NCBI GenBank assembly: GCA_030407315.1
Contig: JALQPE010002237.1
Coordinates: 1 to 64,000, forward strand
Direction: 5' to 3'
Source: Asparagopsis taxiformis
Taxonomy: Eukaryota > Rhodophyta > Florideophyceae > Bonnemaisoniales > Bonnemaisoniaceae
Length of the DNA stretch: 64,000 nucleotides
In this document: positions 13,071-24,800 of the stretch, in pieces
How positions within the stretch are numbered: the stretch's first letter is position 1
How the letters are laid out: each line of letters begins with the position of its first letter
Notes under the pieces: model-generated
Database searches by the model: none
Seen by the model: only the letters and a program-made list of their open reading frames with translations
What the model was told of the DNA's origin: nothing
Translations under genes and position numbers: made by a program

Positions 13071-13527
13071 GGTATTTGACCAACTCGAGCGTCGCGAACA
13101 ATCGCAGTCAAGCCACAAACGATTCATGCCAACCTATCGCACTCGATACCTGCGTGTGCATAGCAAAGTCTGCGGTTGATCGCGATGCGGTCAACAACCT
13201 GATCTGCTTTGAAATGCAGTTCATTGCTGTGTATCGTGCACATCCAAAAGAGCGTCGCGACAGCTTGGTTGTATCGCCGTATGACTGGAAGGGATGCTTG
13301 AATAGCTGACGATGCACTTAGTGAAAGAACATTTCCTTTCGTTCATGGCGCTCTGTGCAGACGTGAAGTGCTCACCGAGGCAGTAGGAGTGGCGTTTCTA
13401 TTGGCTGGATCGCATGAGTTGGTGCATGCAGGTACGACGTAGAGGCAGTTTATGTTGGCAACCATCCCTCGCGCACGTTGCACATGAACGAGCGCAGTGA
13501 GGGAGGGGGCTGCGCACACTCCATCTC

Positions 13528-13884
13528 TCAAACATTGCTAGGGATGGGAGAAGGAAGAAGAATGCATTGAGTGTGTCCACGGTTCGGGGACGGGTTGTCC
13601 GGAACAGATATTGAATTGAGTATTGAGCCATGATGGAGAACGCCAATGCACCTGAACAGTTGGGTACGCGGATGTGCTCTACCGCAATGGAACATTGGAT
13701 CAACCGAGTTGGATGGGAGGAAATGAAGCAGCGAGGGTAGGAGCGATGGGAATGTGGGTCTACAGACTGGATGAGCGATGATGTCGAAGATGAAACGGTC
13801 ATGTAGTGTGCACGTACCGGTGACCATACGAGCACGGAACTGGAGTAGTGTGGAAGTTTGGGACGCACTGAAACCCATGACCAA
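13528..13884 (-). CDS. Unassigned 118-residue frame conserved between X1 and X2
   Basis: Starts MVMGFSASQTSTLLQFRARM; the X2 counterpart (18857-18426, 143 residues) starts MVIGFSASQTSTTLQFHARM and follows it with mostly substitutions until a frame change near the end. It is rich in Pro, Ser, Leu and Cys, with no motif I recognise. Survival of an open frame in both copies is weak evidence of coding, because the two blocks are similar overall. It could be chance in duplicated non-coding DNA. Confidence 0.25.
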   Translation of the reverse strand: MVMGFSASQTSTLLQFRARMVTGTCTLHDRFIFDIIAHPVCRPTFPSLLPSLLHFLPSNSVDPMFHCGRAHPRTQLFRCIGVLHHGSILNSISVPDNPSPNRGHTQCILLPSPIPSNV

Positions 13885-14956
13885 TTATAGACTACTTGTC
13901 CCACTAAGCTTTTATCAATAAACATGGTCATGGATAACATTTCAATATCATGCTTCGTAGTACATGAATGAGGTACTAAGAAGACCAACGGTGCTGACGC
14001 AGTCTGGATAAACTATTCATTCTCGAGGAACAACAATGCACGTGTTGAGATCATGCTGGGCAAAGCATATGAGCCAGCGCTGAGAGTAAAAAAGAGCGAG
14101 CGAAGCGCATGTGGAAGAAAATTATTTTCGTTCACAGGAGGATGTGTCCAACGATATGCTGATAAAACGCATTGCGTAGCGTGGAATACACGATGCACCA
14201 GCGAGTGTTGCAGTGCAAACGCTGACAAACGCATGTATCGGCACAATGACACCGACCAACATAACAATTGTGGTCACGTGACGCAATCGGCATCTGCCGT
14301 CAGATGCAGTTGCAACAAATGCGTCAAGCGCCTTGCTCACCTACTACCGGCACATACCACATTTTGCTTTGAACGCTGCGCGACGGGTGGATGGATGCGC
14401 ACACTTTTGCACGCTATCAACATGTTCAACTATCGCAAACGAGCGCTGCCCAGGACCCCGACCGTCGCCTGAACTCTGTTGCTGACTCAACGACTGCGCC
14501 GAGCAGAGGCTAGTCACATCTGTTGGAAGTATGTACGACCGAGTGAAGCGTCGTGTGTGATACTCAACGATGCGACACTCTCCCGTAATTCAGTAGTGTA
14601 TATGTTGATCTCAGTGTCTCAAATGTCGATCTCCCTAAATATTTCACACTCATTTTCCATATTTTCAAACGCTTTCACAGACACTTCAACTCCCCAATCG
14701 CACTCACCGCCGACATGCTTATCTCGCGACCTCGATCATCGCGCAAACCGCTCTCCACTTCAGTCTTTGTTCACTGCCGTGCGCCGGCCATGTTCCGACA
14801 CAGTCCATGTCAAATTCAGCCTGCGTCGACACCCCAATGACCCGTAATCGCGCATTGTCTTTGGCAGGCAGCCCATACGTCTCGCGTGACATGTCTCCTC
14901 AACCTCATTTGTACCACCTCATATCTAACAGTTGATTTTGTCACCTGTCCAGCATG

Positions 14957-15320
14957 TCATTGTGCCCAGTGCCAGGATGCGTAATACGTTGGAGCATGAC
15001 GATCTGGCGGGGCGGACTCTCGAGCCTTGAGCACCTGCTGTTTGTGGAGATGTTTTCTGTAGCCTTTGTGTTGTTTGATGCGTGTGATTTCCGAGTCGTT
15101 CCCATGTGATAGTGAACCCTCATCTCTGCAGTAATCCAATGCCAACCAGTAGAACACTGGTGCAATGACCACCTCCCCTGGCAGCTGGCACGGAACTGCA
15201 CCAAGAAGAAGCTGCATCAGCTCATTCAGCGTTCATTCCCGTTCCGCGTACTTCGGCAATAGTGTCACATTTGCAATCTTCGCTCTCAGCACAGCCTTGA
15301 TCATCGACTTACACTTCCTT
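14957..15320 (-). pseudogene. TIR-domain gene remnant in X1
   Basis: Conceptual minus-strand translation gives SMIKAVLRAKIANVTLLPKY, then AERE, a TGA stop, TLNELMQLLLG, and after a few residues EVVIAPVFYWLALDYCRDE. This aligns with the TIR of NLR1 (KMDGAMETARIAVVILSPQF, AGRPWTMKEL, GVIIIPVFYRLTLEDCRN). The stop falls exactly at the Trp of the W-x-x-x-E-L helix (TGG to TGA), and the Glu of that motif is kept. The N-terminal TIR strand is not clear upstream. The open frame continues as HGNDSEITRIKQHKGYRKHL after the domain. The TIR assignment rests on this alignment, read by eye. Confidence 0.65.
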
Positions 15321-16990
15321 GCCTTGTTGCAATGTTTGCTATATTATTTCCTCACGGTGCTTCTGCGAGTGGATGTCAAGTTTGTGCGAAATACTGCTTA
15401 TTATTGTGTGAAACAGATGAGCGGTGACATGTTGGATGAAACGGCAGAACCGCTGATATGTATGTATTTGCGCCTGAAAAGGCTTCCGAACGGGGTCAAT
15501 GTCTGAACGTTTCTTAAAGAGCGTACACACCTAGTGTTGAGACACCCATGACGACGAAAATTCGGAGATATCTTCTGCGAAGCATGCAACGAACTAGCGA
15601 CTCCGATGCGCCGACAGCTGGGCTCTTGGATGAAGTGATTTTGTGAGATGGGCGAGCTCCCTTGTGATTCTGGTGCAATTGGGAACGGGGTTTGATTGAG
15701 TATTGAAGTGTGATAAGAGAGGGTTGTTAGGAGCCTGAAGTATCCTCCAGTTGGGTCTCAGCCGAGATGCACTGTCCTCTGGTTCTACGTGAAAGACTGG
15801 ACAATTAGTTTCAGTTTGTGGGCACCATTGGTCCCCTTCGTGACGCGCGTATTACATCTATGTGAATGCATTGGCCAGATGTGAGAAGATTTAATACTCG
15901 AGGTAATCTGAATATGTGGTTCAACTGCTGAGACACTTTGAAGGGGTGAGATTGGCAACAAGTTTGGGCATTTTTCAGGGATTGGCAATCACTTCTGCTA
16001 ACTGAAGCGAATTATATGAGCTGTTCGAAGAGGGAATCAATACGGAACAAGAAAACGACTATACGGAAGCAAGATAGTAGCGTCATGTACTGCGGGAAGT
16101 CTACACTTGCCGCGAGATGATAGGAGACAAGCCATAAAAGAGCACATTGCACACTGCATCGATTTGAGTCGAGATCATGCGTAGCAGAAGACACGACGAA
16201 ACCAAGTATGAAAGCGAGACATAAAGGTTGCAGACTGCTCACAAGCATCCGGGCCACATTCATTGACGCTCGGGGGGAGCTGGAGAATGGGCATATCTGG
16301 AAAGTAGATCGGAGGGTAGACGGATTCACGAGGAGCACCTGGTACGGTGAGCGGGCGTGAATGTACACGTGGTGATGAACGTGAACAGGACATGATGAAG
16401 TTGAAGAGTTTCATTTAGAAGCCCAGCTGTCTTGAGTTGACGGGGGTGGTACCAGAGATTGAATCATGTCTGAGCGTGTCTTTTATGCAGAGGATGGGAA
16501 GGAATGAGTCGGGATCAGCACATATGCTCAATCATCTGAGCACTACTGCTGGTCAAAATAGCATAACAACCTTTGTGTCAACAATTTCGCAGCTGCTTTA
16601 ATGTGACGACTGCAGATCAATTGTTTGTTGATGAGATAGGAGTCGGAAACGGAAGCAATTATGTAACGCTCAACAGGCAGGTGATCAAAAATTTCAAATT
16701 TGGTTTATTACAGAATGTTGGGATACCCATGTAACCCGGTGACATGCCACCTCTACAGTAGTTTCTGCGCAGGCACAACAAAATGGGAGCAACCGGAAAC
16801 TATTTATAGTGTAACACAGAAATATGTGGTTTGTTTCCATGGTTGTCATCACGTGTTTTGTAGCAAAATTGCAGAAGGGGAACAGTTTGCTGTGGCGCGG
16901 CGCTTTCTTGATATCCTGACTTGCGAATGGTCCAGTAGTGTGACGCCACTTGGTAGTACCAACAAATAAAAGAGGATGCATCGCAAGAAC

Positions 16991-18049
16991 AACGTCTATT
17001 GCCACTGCAGGTGGTGCACTACAATACGCGTCGCATGCGAATCCGGATTCAAAGACGTCACGCGGTCCACTCCAATATCTTCGTATCGTGACAAAACCCC
17101 GATTGGAGGCTTGTAATCATCCTCGACCAGTCCACTCTTTCAGTCGGGAGGATAAGCTCTAGTGCTTACGACAGTGGTGCACGTGTAGAACAAGAGTCGA
17201 ATAGAGAATGTAGAAATGTGTGCAACAATTAGTTGGTGGAATATATGATGCAGCTGCAAGCATTTCGGTACACGAGCTGGCGAACGCGTGTACTCGCACA
17301 ATGACTCAACACACACTGGTCCAAACAACTGGATCGTTCATGTGGCACAGCTGGCGCACGCACTCCGACACGACCTAATTACATCAAATGTACCAACTGC
17401 CATTTATGAGCACCATTGACACACACCCGATATATGGGTAGTATGCACTCGGTGTGATGCGACGCGATACAGGAACGATCAAATGTACATATGGATGCAG
17501 TCGCTTGCAGCTCTACAATGCCACGCATAGCGATGACACGACAGTGGAGCCTATGCCGTCTTCATTTCACACGTACCACTTGCATACGCACCACATTCGC
17601 ATTCCATGCGAACCACATCTCCTACCGCCCGCTGCAACACCATCGCGACCTCACACACACCCCAACTGCCTTCCGGAATCTCTGCCACAGCACTGCGCAC
17701 AGGTAGTGTGAACATCGGTGTCATCGCTGCCGAACAAATGTGCCGCATCAATAATACAATGCATCGCCCGGTATCATCGAGGCAGGATAGTTTTGTCCAA
17801 TCTCAACCCAACGTGCATCGCGTCCACTAATGGTTCATGTATCCGCGCGCCCGTCCATGGCTGACGGACTTGCAGGGCGTCGGTGGAGCGGAGTCTATCG
17901 ATAACTGAGGTGTCAGAGAGTATGGAGCTCCGAAATAGAGACGGGCAGTTGGGACAGCAATTGCAGAAATCATAAAATTCTGATCCGCATGTCGATCTCA
18001 AATCATCGATGATCTATCATACTCATTTCGACTGTGTACATACACTTGA
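16991..18049. other. Spacer between X1 and X2
   Basis: Only short frames, none family-like. 17454-17711 (plus) and 17751-17551 (minus) overlap antiparallel, and neither can be preferred. No repeat shared with the neighbouring blocks was seen. Confidence 0.3.
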
Positions 18050-18425
18050 TTGCATCGTAGCGAGCGTCGCGCACAGTCGCGGTCAAGTCACAACTGATTC
18101 ATCCCGACAATTCGCGTTCGATACCTGCGTGCGCGTTGCACAGTCTGCAGACGGTCGCAATGCCGCCAACCATCCGATCGGTTCAGAAACACAGTTCATC
18201 GCTGCGTATCGCGCATATCCAAGAGAGCGTCGCGACAGCTTGGTTGTTTCGCAGTAGGACTCGAAGGGGTATTCCAACAGATGACGATGTACGTAGTGAG
18301 AAATCGTTTCCGTTCGTTCATGGTGTTCTGTGCAGGTTGTCACTTGCACAATGAGGCAACAGAGGCGGCGTTCGTACAGGGTGAATCGCATGAGTTGGTG
18401 CATCCAGGCACGACGTAGATACAGT

Positions 18426-18857
18426 TTATGTTGACATCCATCCCTCGCGCACGTTGCACATGAAAGAGCGCAGTGAGCGAGAGGGCAGCACATATCCCAT
18501 CTTGAATGCATTGCTAGGGATGGGAGGAAGAAGAATACATTGGACGTGTTCACGGTTCGGGGACGGGTTGTCTGCAACAGATATTAAACTGAGTACCGGG
18601 CGATGATGGAGCACGCCAATGCACCTGGTCAGTTGGGTACGCGGATATGTTCTACCGCAATGGAACATTGGATCAACCGAGTTGGATGGGAGGAAGTGAA
18701 GCAGCGAGGGTAGGAGCGATATGAATGTGGGTCTACAGAGTGGATGAGCGGTGATGTCGAAGATTAAACGGTCATGTAGTGTGTATGTACCGATGACCAT
18801 ACGAGCATGGAACTGGAGTGTTGTGGAAGTTTGGGACGCACTGAAACCGATGACCAA
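18426..18857 (-). CDS. Unassigned 143-residue frame, X2 counterpart of 13528-13884
   Basis: Starts MVIGFSASQTSTTLQFHARM and ends in a short tail not open in X1. No recognised domain, and no signal peptide or membrane segment is evident. Listed because it is one of the longer frames shared by the two blocks; it may not be translated. Confidence 0.25.
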   Translation of the reverse strand: MVIGFSASQTSTTLQFHARMVIGTYTLHDRLIFDITAHPLCRPTFISLLPSLLHFLPSNSVDPMFHCGRTYPRTQLTRCIGVLHHRPVLSLISVADNPSPNREHVQCILLPPIPSNAFKMGYVLPSRSLRSFMCNVREGWMST

Positions 18858-19895
18858 TTATAGACTACTTGTCCCACTGAAGCTTTTATCAATAAACATG
18901 GTCATGGATAACATTTCAGTATCATGCTTCGTAGTACATGAATGAGGTACCAAGAAGACCAACGGTGCCGACGCAGTCTGGATAAACTATTCATTCTCGA
19001 GGAACAACAATGCACGTGTTGAGATCATGTTGCGCAAAGCATATCAACCAGCGCTGAGAGTACAAAAGAGCGAGCGAAGCGCATGTGGAACTGAATTAGC
19101 CCACAGATGGATGTGCCCAACGATACGCTGATGGAACATATTGCGCAGCGTGGAATACACGATGCCTCTGGAAAAACTGCCAAACGCATGTATCCGCACA
19201 AGAACACACATAACAATTCTAGTCACGTGACGCAATCGGCATCTGCCGTCAGATGTAGTTGCAATAAATGCATCAAGCGTCTTGCTCACCTACTACCGCC
19301 GCAGACCACATGTTGCTGTGGGCGCTGCGCGACGGGCAGATGGATGCGCACACTTTTTGCATGCTGGCCAGCGTCACACATCTGCTGTCAACATGCTCGA
19401 CTATTGCACACGTACGCTGCCCAAGACACCGACCATGCCACAACTCTGCTGTTCACACATCGACTGCACCCAACAGTGACTCTAGTCACATCAGACGAAA
19501 GTACGTACGGCCGACTGAAGCGTCGTGTGTGATACTCAACGATGCGACACTCTCCCGTAATTCAGTAGTGTATATGTGGATCTCAGTGTCTCAAATGTCG
19601 ATCTCCCTAAATATTTGGCACTCATTTTTCATATTTTCAAACGCTTTCACAGACACTTCAACTCTCAATCGCACTCACTGCCGACATGCTTATCTCGCGA
19701 CCTCGATCATCGCGCAGACCGCTCTCCACTTCAGCCCTCATTCACTGTCGTGCGCCGGCCATGTTCCGACAAAGTCCATGCCAAATCCAGCCTACGTCGA
19801 CACCCGAATGACCCGTCATCGCGCATTGTCTTTGGCAGGCAGCCCATACATCTCGCATGACATGTCTCCTCAACCTCATTTGTACTACCTCATAT

Positions 19896-20285
19896 CTAAC
19901 AGTTGATTTTGTCACCTGTCGAGCATGTCATTGTGCTCAGTGCGGGGATGCGTATTTCGTTGGAGCATGACGACCTGGCAGACTGTCGAGACTTGTGTAC
20001 TTGCTGTTTGTGGAGATGTCTTCTGTAGCCTTTATGTTGTTTGATGCGTGCGATTTCCAAGTCGTTCCCAGATGATAGCGAATCCTCATCTCTGCAGTAA
20101 TCCAGTGTCAACCAGTAGAACGCCGGGACAATGAGCATCTCCCCCTGGCAGCAGGCACGGAACCGCACTAAGAAAAAAGCTACATCAGCTCATTCAGTGT
20201 TCATCTCTGTGCCGCTTACTCTGCTAACGGCATCTCATTTACAATCTTCGCTCTTAGCACTGTCTTGATCATCGACTTTCACCTC
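19896..20285 (-). pseudogene. TIR-domain gene remnant in X2
   Basis: Reads SMIKTVLRAKIVNEMPLAE followed by a stop and, after a frame change, EMLIVPAFYWLTLDYCRDED. It matches the X1 remnant and the NLR TIR domains but is shorter and more damaged around the central helix. The distal stretch (IARIKQHKGYRRHLHKQQ) is well kept between X1 and X2. Confidence 0.6.
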
Positions 20286-21296
20286 CGTGTGTTGTTGCAA
20301 TGTTTGCTATATAATTTTCTCACGGTGCTTCTGCGAGTGGATGTCAAGTTTGTGGGAAATAGTGCTATTTATTGTGCGGAATAGATAAGCGGTGACAAGT
20401 TGGATGAAACGGCAGAACCGCAGATATGTACGTATTTGCGCGCGAACAGGCTTTCGAACGGGGTCAACGTCTGAACGTTTCTTAAAGAGCGTACACACCC
20501 AATGTCGAGACACCCATGACGACGAAAATTCGGAGATATCTTCTGCGAAGCATGCAACGAACTAGCGACTCCGATGCGCCGACAGCTGGGCTCTTGGATG
20601 AAGTGACTTTGTGAGATGGGCGAGCTCCCTTGTGATTCCGGTGCAATTGGGAACGGGGTTTGATTGAGTATTGCAGTGTGATAAGAGAGGGTTGTTAGGA
20701 GCCTGAAGTATCCTCCAGTTGGGTCTCAGCCGAGATGCACTGTCCTCTGGTTCTATGCGAAAGGCTGGACAATAGTTTCAGTTTGTGGGCACCATTGGTC
20801 CCCTTCGTGACGCGCGTATTACATCTATGTGAATGCATTGGCCAGACGTGAGAACATTTAATGCTCGAGGTAATGTGAATATGTGGTCCAACTGCTGAGA
20901 CACTTTGAAGGGGTGAGATTGGCAACAAGTTTCTGTAATTTTCAGGGATTGGCAATCACTTCTGCTATCTGAAGCGAATTATGTGAGCTGTTCGAAAAAG
21001 GAAACGACTAAATGGAAGCAAGATAGTAGCTTCATGTACTGAGGCAAATCCACACTTCCAGCGAGATGAAAGGAAACAAGCCATAAAAGAGCACATTGCA
21101 CACTGCATCAATTTGAGTTAAGATCATGCGTAGCAGAAGACACGACGAAACCAAGTACGAAAGCGAGACAGCAAGGTTGCAGACTGCTCACAAGCATCTG
21201 GGCCACATTCATTGATGCTTGGGGGGAGTTGGAGAATGGGCATATCTGGAAAGTAGATCGGAGGGTAGACTGATTCACGAGGAGCACCTGGTACGG

Positions 21297-21884
21297 TGTC
21301 GAAAAATCACACAAAGTCTGAGTACAACCTTAACAGAGGTGTACAATTATTGCTCTCCGTTACAATCTCGACGAGTAAACGCCGTGGAGTGGTCGTCCTG
21401 TAGCAATATTAGTGTGAGCAACACGTTGCGGTCCAAAGGTCTGGCTGGCGCGGTGTTGGTCAGACTTGTTCTCTTCTCCTTCAAAACGCTGATGCATCCG
21501 TATGCGTATGATAATACGCTGCGTGGGTCTTAACGCACGAAGGTCTCGAGCTAGTAATCAGCGATTACTTCCGTCTCCGGACATCAGCAAATGCTGGACT
21601 AACAAGTAAATGCTAGAATGGTTGTTGAACTTGGGTCTTGGTTGGTAATTCCTAATCGTTGTTGCCTCGTCTCAGAGACGCAACACGAACAGATAGCTTT
21701 ATTAGTAACATAGAAGCGGCGGCGGCCGCCGGTAGTGAATGTACAGCTAATCAGTTTGATTAGTTATCGCAGGGCGTACAGTTGTACTCTGTACGCAGAC
21801 CATATACTACCTATTATGACGTAAGTCATATGCTGCATAATTGTATAAAGCTTCACTGTATACTGTACTCGAGCATAATCCACA
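21297..21884 (-). repeat. 3' LTR of CopB
   Basis: 588 bp; on the minus strand it runs TGTGGATTATGC...TTTTTCGACA. It contains the GC-rich palindrome CGGCGGCCGCCG near 21720. Apart from one base, it is identical by eye to the LTR at 26702-27290. Confidence 0.95.
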
Positions 21885-21885
21885 C

Positions 21886-24800
21886 TCAAGGGTTTTCTTT
21901 TTGAGAAGTAGAGCTCTTAACCCAACCTTCTGGATCGACTTGTAGTCGGTTAGTGGTCATCATTTTCCACAGAGCATGATCGGAGTTAACTAGACCCTTG
22001 GTGAGTCCGTCTGCGACGTTTTGAGATCCGGGTATCCACGCAAGGTATCGCAGCTCTCCTGAGAAGTGACTCTGTCGCAGCGCGTTAACGTCAATCTGGA
22101 GGCGCTTCTCCATTGTTGCACTATGCTTTGCAACAACATTAAACACTGTACGAGAATCGATGTATCCATCGATGTGTATCTTTTTCCCTAGTACTGCGCT
22201 TAGTATATCGCGTACAACGTAGGCTTGATCAAAACCATATACTAGTGCATGGAGCTCGGCAGCCATTACGGATCGTGCAACGCGTTTGCATGTCTTACTA
22301 CCGTAGTGTAAAATGTTGGCATTGTTCAGATGGTCTACAATGGCAAGTACAAAGCCCATCTGGGATTTCAGAGTGTCTGTGTTAGCAAACGAAGAGTCAG
22401 TAAAGAGCACGAGTCTCAGTTCACTACTGTCCAGTGGGACATATCGCAAACCAATGTCGCATGTGTCGTGACACCATTTGACAATGTCTTCCATCTTCTT
22501 GTATGTCGCTTTGGACGGGCAGTTAACGGAGGATGCCAATAGTTGCACAGGTGCACAGAGGTCTGGACGGGTACATGAACCGATGTACTGTATCTTGGCT
22601 CTTGTACTTACGAGATCGTCAGTACACTGTGGGATAGACAAAGCACGGAGCTTGTCACTCTGTGAGATCATGTGTATGCCATTGCTGGTAATGGAAATAT
22701 TAGATCCATTGAAGTCTGCTGATTCGCCCTTGCTTATTATCTGACGCGGCTTGCCCTTGAAACGGGATGATAACGCTTCTTCTTCCTTGAGAAAGTTTTC
22801 GTCCCCATGGCCAAATGAGTCATCAACCTGTAGAACAGTCATACCATGTAGAGAGTTGCTATGAAATTTGTATAGAAGGCATATATCGCTCCTCGCGGCT
22901 TCCATACCTAAGTTTTCAAGGTGATGAGAGTGATATGTCATGAACCAATGTAATCCACTTTCGGGGATGCCATAAAGCGGCTTCTTGACGAGCAGTACTT
23001 GATCATCTTGTAGTTCCATTTCGGGTGGGGCACGAAGATACACGGATCGCTCGAGGGGGGATGTGCTCTGGATGTACGCTTGGGATACATCTCGGACATA
23101 GCAGCGATGATCGGGAAAAAGTACGGCGGTGCAGACGGCAACTCGCTGTCCCATACGACTCACAGTTGGTGATTTAGTGGCGATTGTCGCAGCGCCTTTG
23201 TCGCGGTAGTTCTGAGCGACGAGTCGCGACTTGTGCACAGTCGTTCCATTCACATTCTTGAGTGTATCAATCCATCTTGAACCATAGATACGTATGCCCT
23301 TAGGGATACTGCAGCTGTCTACGATGTCGAAGGTACCTCTCTCTCGTAGTCCATTTAGTTCTTGTTGGCGGCTGTGGCTAAATGTGTGTCCGTCGGCGTC
23401 GTCGGTACTGAAAATATGATCTGGCGTTTCGAATATCCCATTGATTAAATGTTTTGGAGTAATTTCCAATATGGAATTAGCCTGCCCAGTATCTATTGTA
23501 GATTGTTCAGAAGTGGAACGAGTATTCTGTCCATCATCTCTGCATTCGTCTCTCCCCTCACACCAAATTTCTTTCGGAGGACTGCTTCCGGCGCTCTTCA
23601 CGACTGTAGAGCGGAAGATCTTCCTTCCGTGCGGTAACTGCACGACTGCGGTGCGTCCCTCCACACTAACAAGCGGAAACGGACCCTCCCACTGCTTTGA
23701 TTTGTCCCGATACACGCGTACAGGGGAACCTGAAGGGAGTCTGTGTAGCTCGATCTCCTGCTCGTTCGCTTTAGGACTTCCTGGGTGTCTCAACGCGAAA
23801 GCCACGCGGCGTTTGGCCTGCTCTTTTCTCACTGCGTCCATTGCACAGTCAAGTGCTCTTCCTCTTTCTAATTGTGTTTTTGCGGGGGTGCGGCGGGGTG
23901 GGCGGGGGATTGTACCATAGACTAGGATCGTCGGACATAGTCCCTCTGGTCCGATAGTGTCGTTGACAGCTTTCACTGCGAGCTGGAGACAATCGGCATC
24001 ACTTTCTGTTCGTGGCATTGAGTCGCGGATCTTTTGGAATGCGGCTCTCAATGGCGCATGATAACGCTCTACGTGCGACATTGTGTTTGGTGACTCGATC
24101 GGTGCTTCTAACAATGTGATCCCGTCCGCATCCACACAGTCGCGAAAATGCTTGGCGACAAAGTTTGATCCTTGATCAATTCGCAGGAAATCGGGCGGTC
24201 CAAGGTACACTCTCGTCCAGCATCGTAATAGCGCCTTCCATGTTTCCTCTGCCGTGTTGTTTCGCAGAAATGTTGCAGCATTGTAGTGCGTTGCTTCGCA
24301 AACCGCATGTAGGACGGACTTTCCTGCGAGCATGACGAGATCTATTGCGACGACGTGATTGAAGCGCAAGTTGTCACTACCTATGGATACTTTGAAGCGA
24401 CGTGGCTTCGCGGAAAGCTTACCGCATGTTTCACATCCTCGTGTGATAGCCTGTATCGCTTGCTTAACGTCTGAATTAAACTCATTGGGGTTCGCTGTCT
24501 TCAGCAATTTCGCGAATGCCGAAACCGTTGGATGTCCAAATACGCGGTGTAGGCGGCGCAGCTCGCGATCTGTGTACAACGCGTATGCGATGTCGCCGGG
24601 TTTCCATATGTGCTTGAGGAAATAGTTGTCCAGTACAAGGCTCTGAGTCTTGTGCTTGTACGATATGCACCTTTCCTGGATGCTGAGATCTAGTCCATTT
24701 TGTATCATGTCGCGGAGACACAGAAGGGTTGGACAGTGGTTTCTCATTATTTTGAACTTCACATCAATCACGAGATCAAGGTGGTGGAATGGTATTGGAA

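Larger units (their letters stand above)
13075..16990. repeat. Duplicated block X1
   Basis: Co-linear and same-orientation copy of 18050-21296 continued at 27291-28140. Matching is easy to see throughout, for example 13610-13950 with 18590-18930, 14940-15780 with 19910-20760, and 16320-16440 with 21270-21296 plus 27291-27400. It holds a decayed TIR gene (14957-15320) and several short minus-strand frames present in both copies (13884-13528; 15589-15401; 15988-15785). None of the latter belongs to a family I recognise. TACGG at 16343-16347 is the uninterrupted target site of the copia element that splits X2. After about 16450 the two copies diverge, with only patches alike. Confidence 0.85.
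18050..21296. repeat. Duplicated block X2, left part
   Basis: Counterpart of 13075-16347 in the same order and orientation, ending exactly at the copia LTR at 21297. The block resumes at 27291 after the insertion. Compared with X1 it carries small deletions (for example around 19140-19180, and within the 20150-20230 TIR relic), as expected for sequence without coding constraint. Confidence 0.85.
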
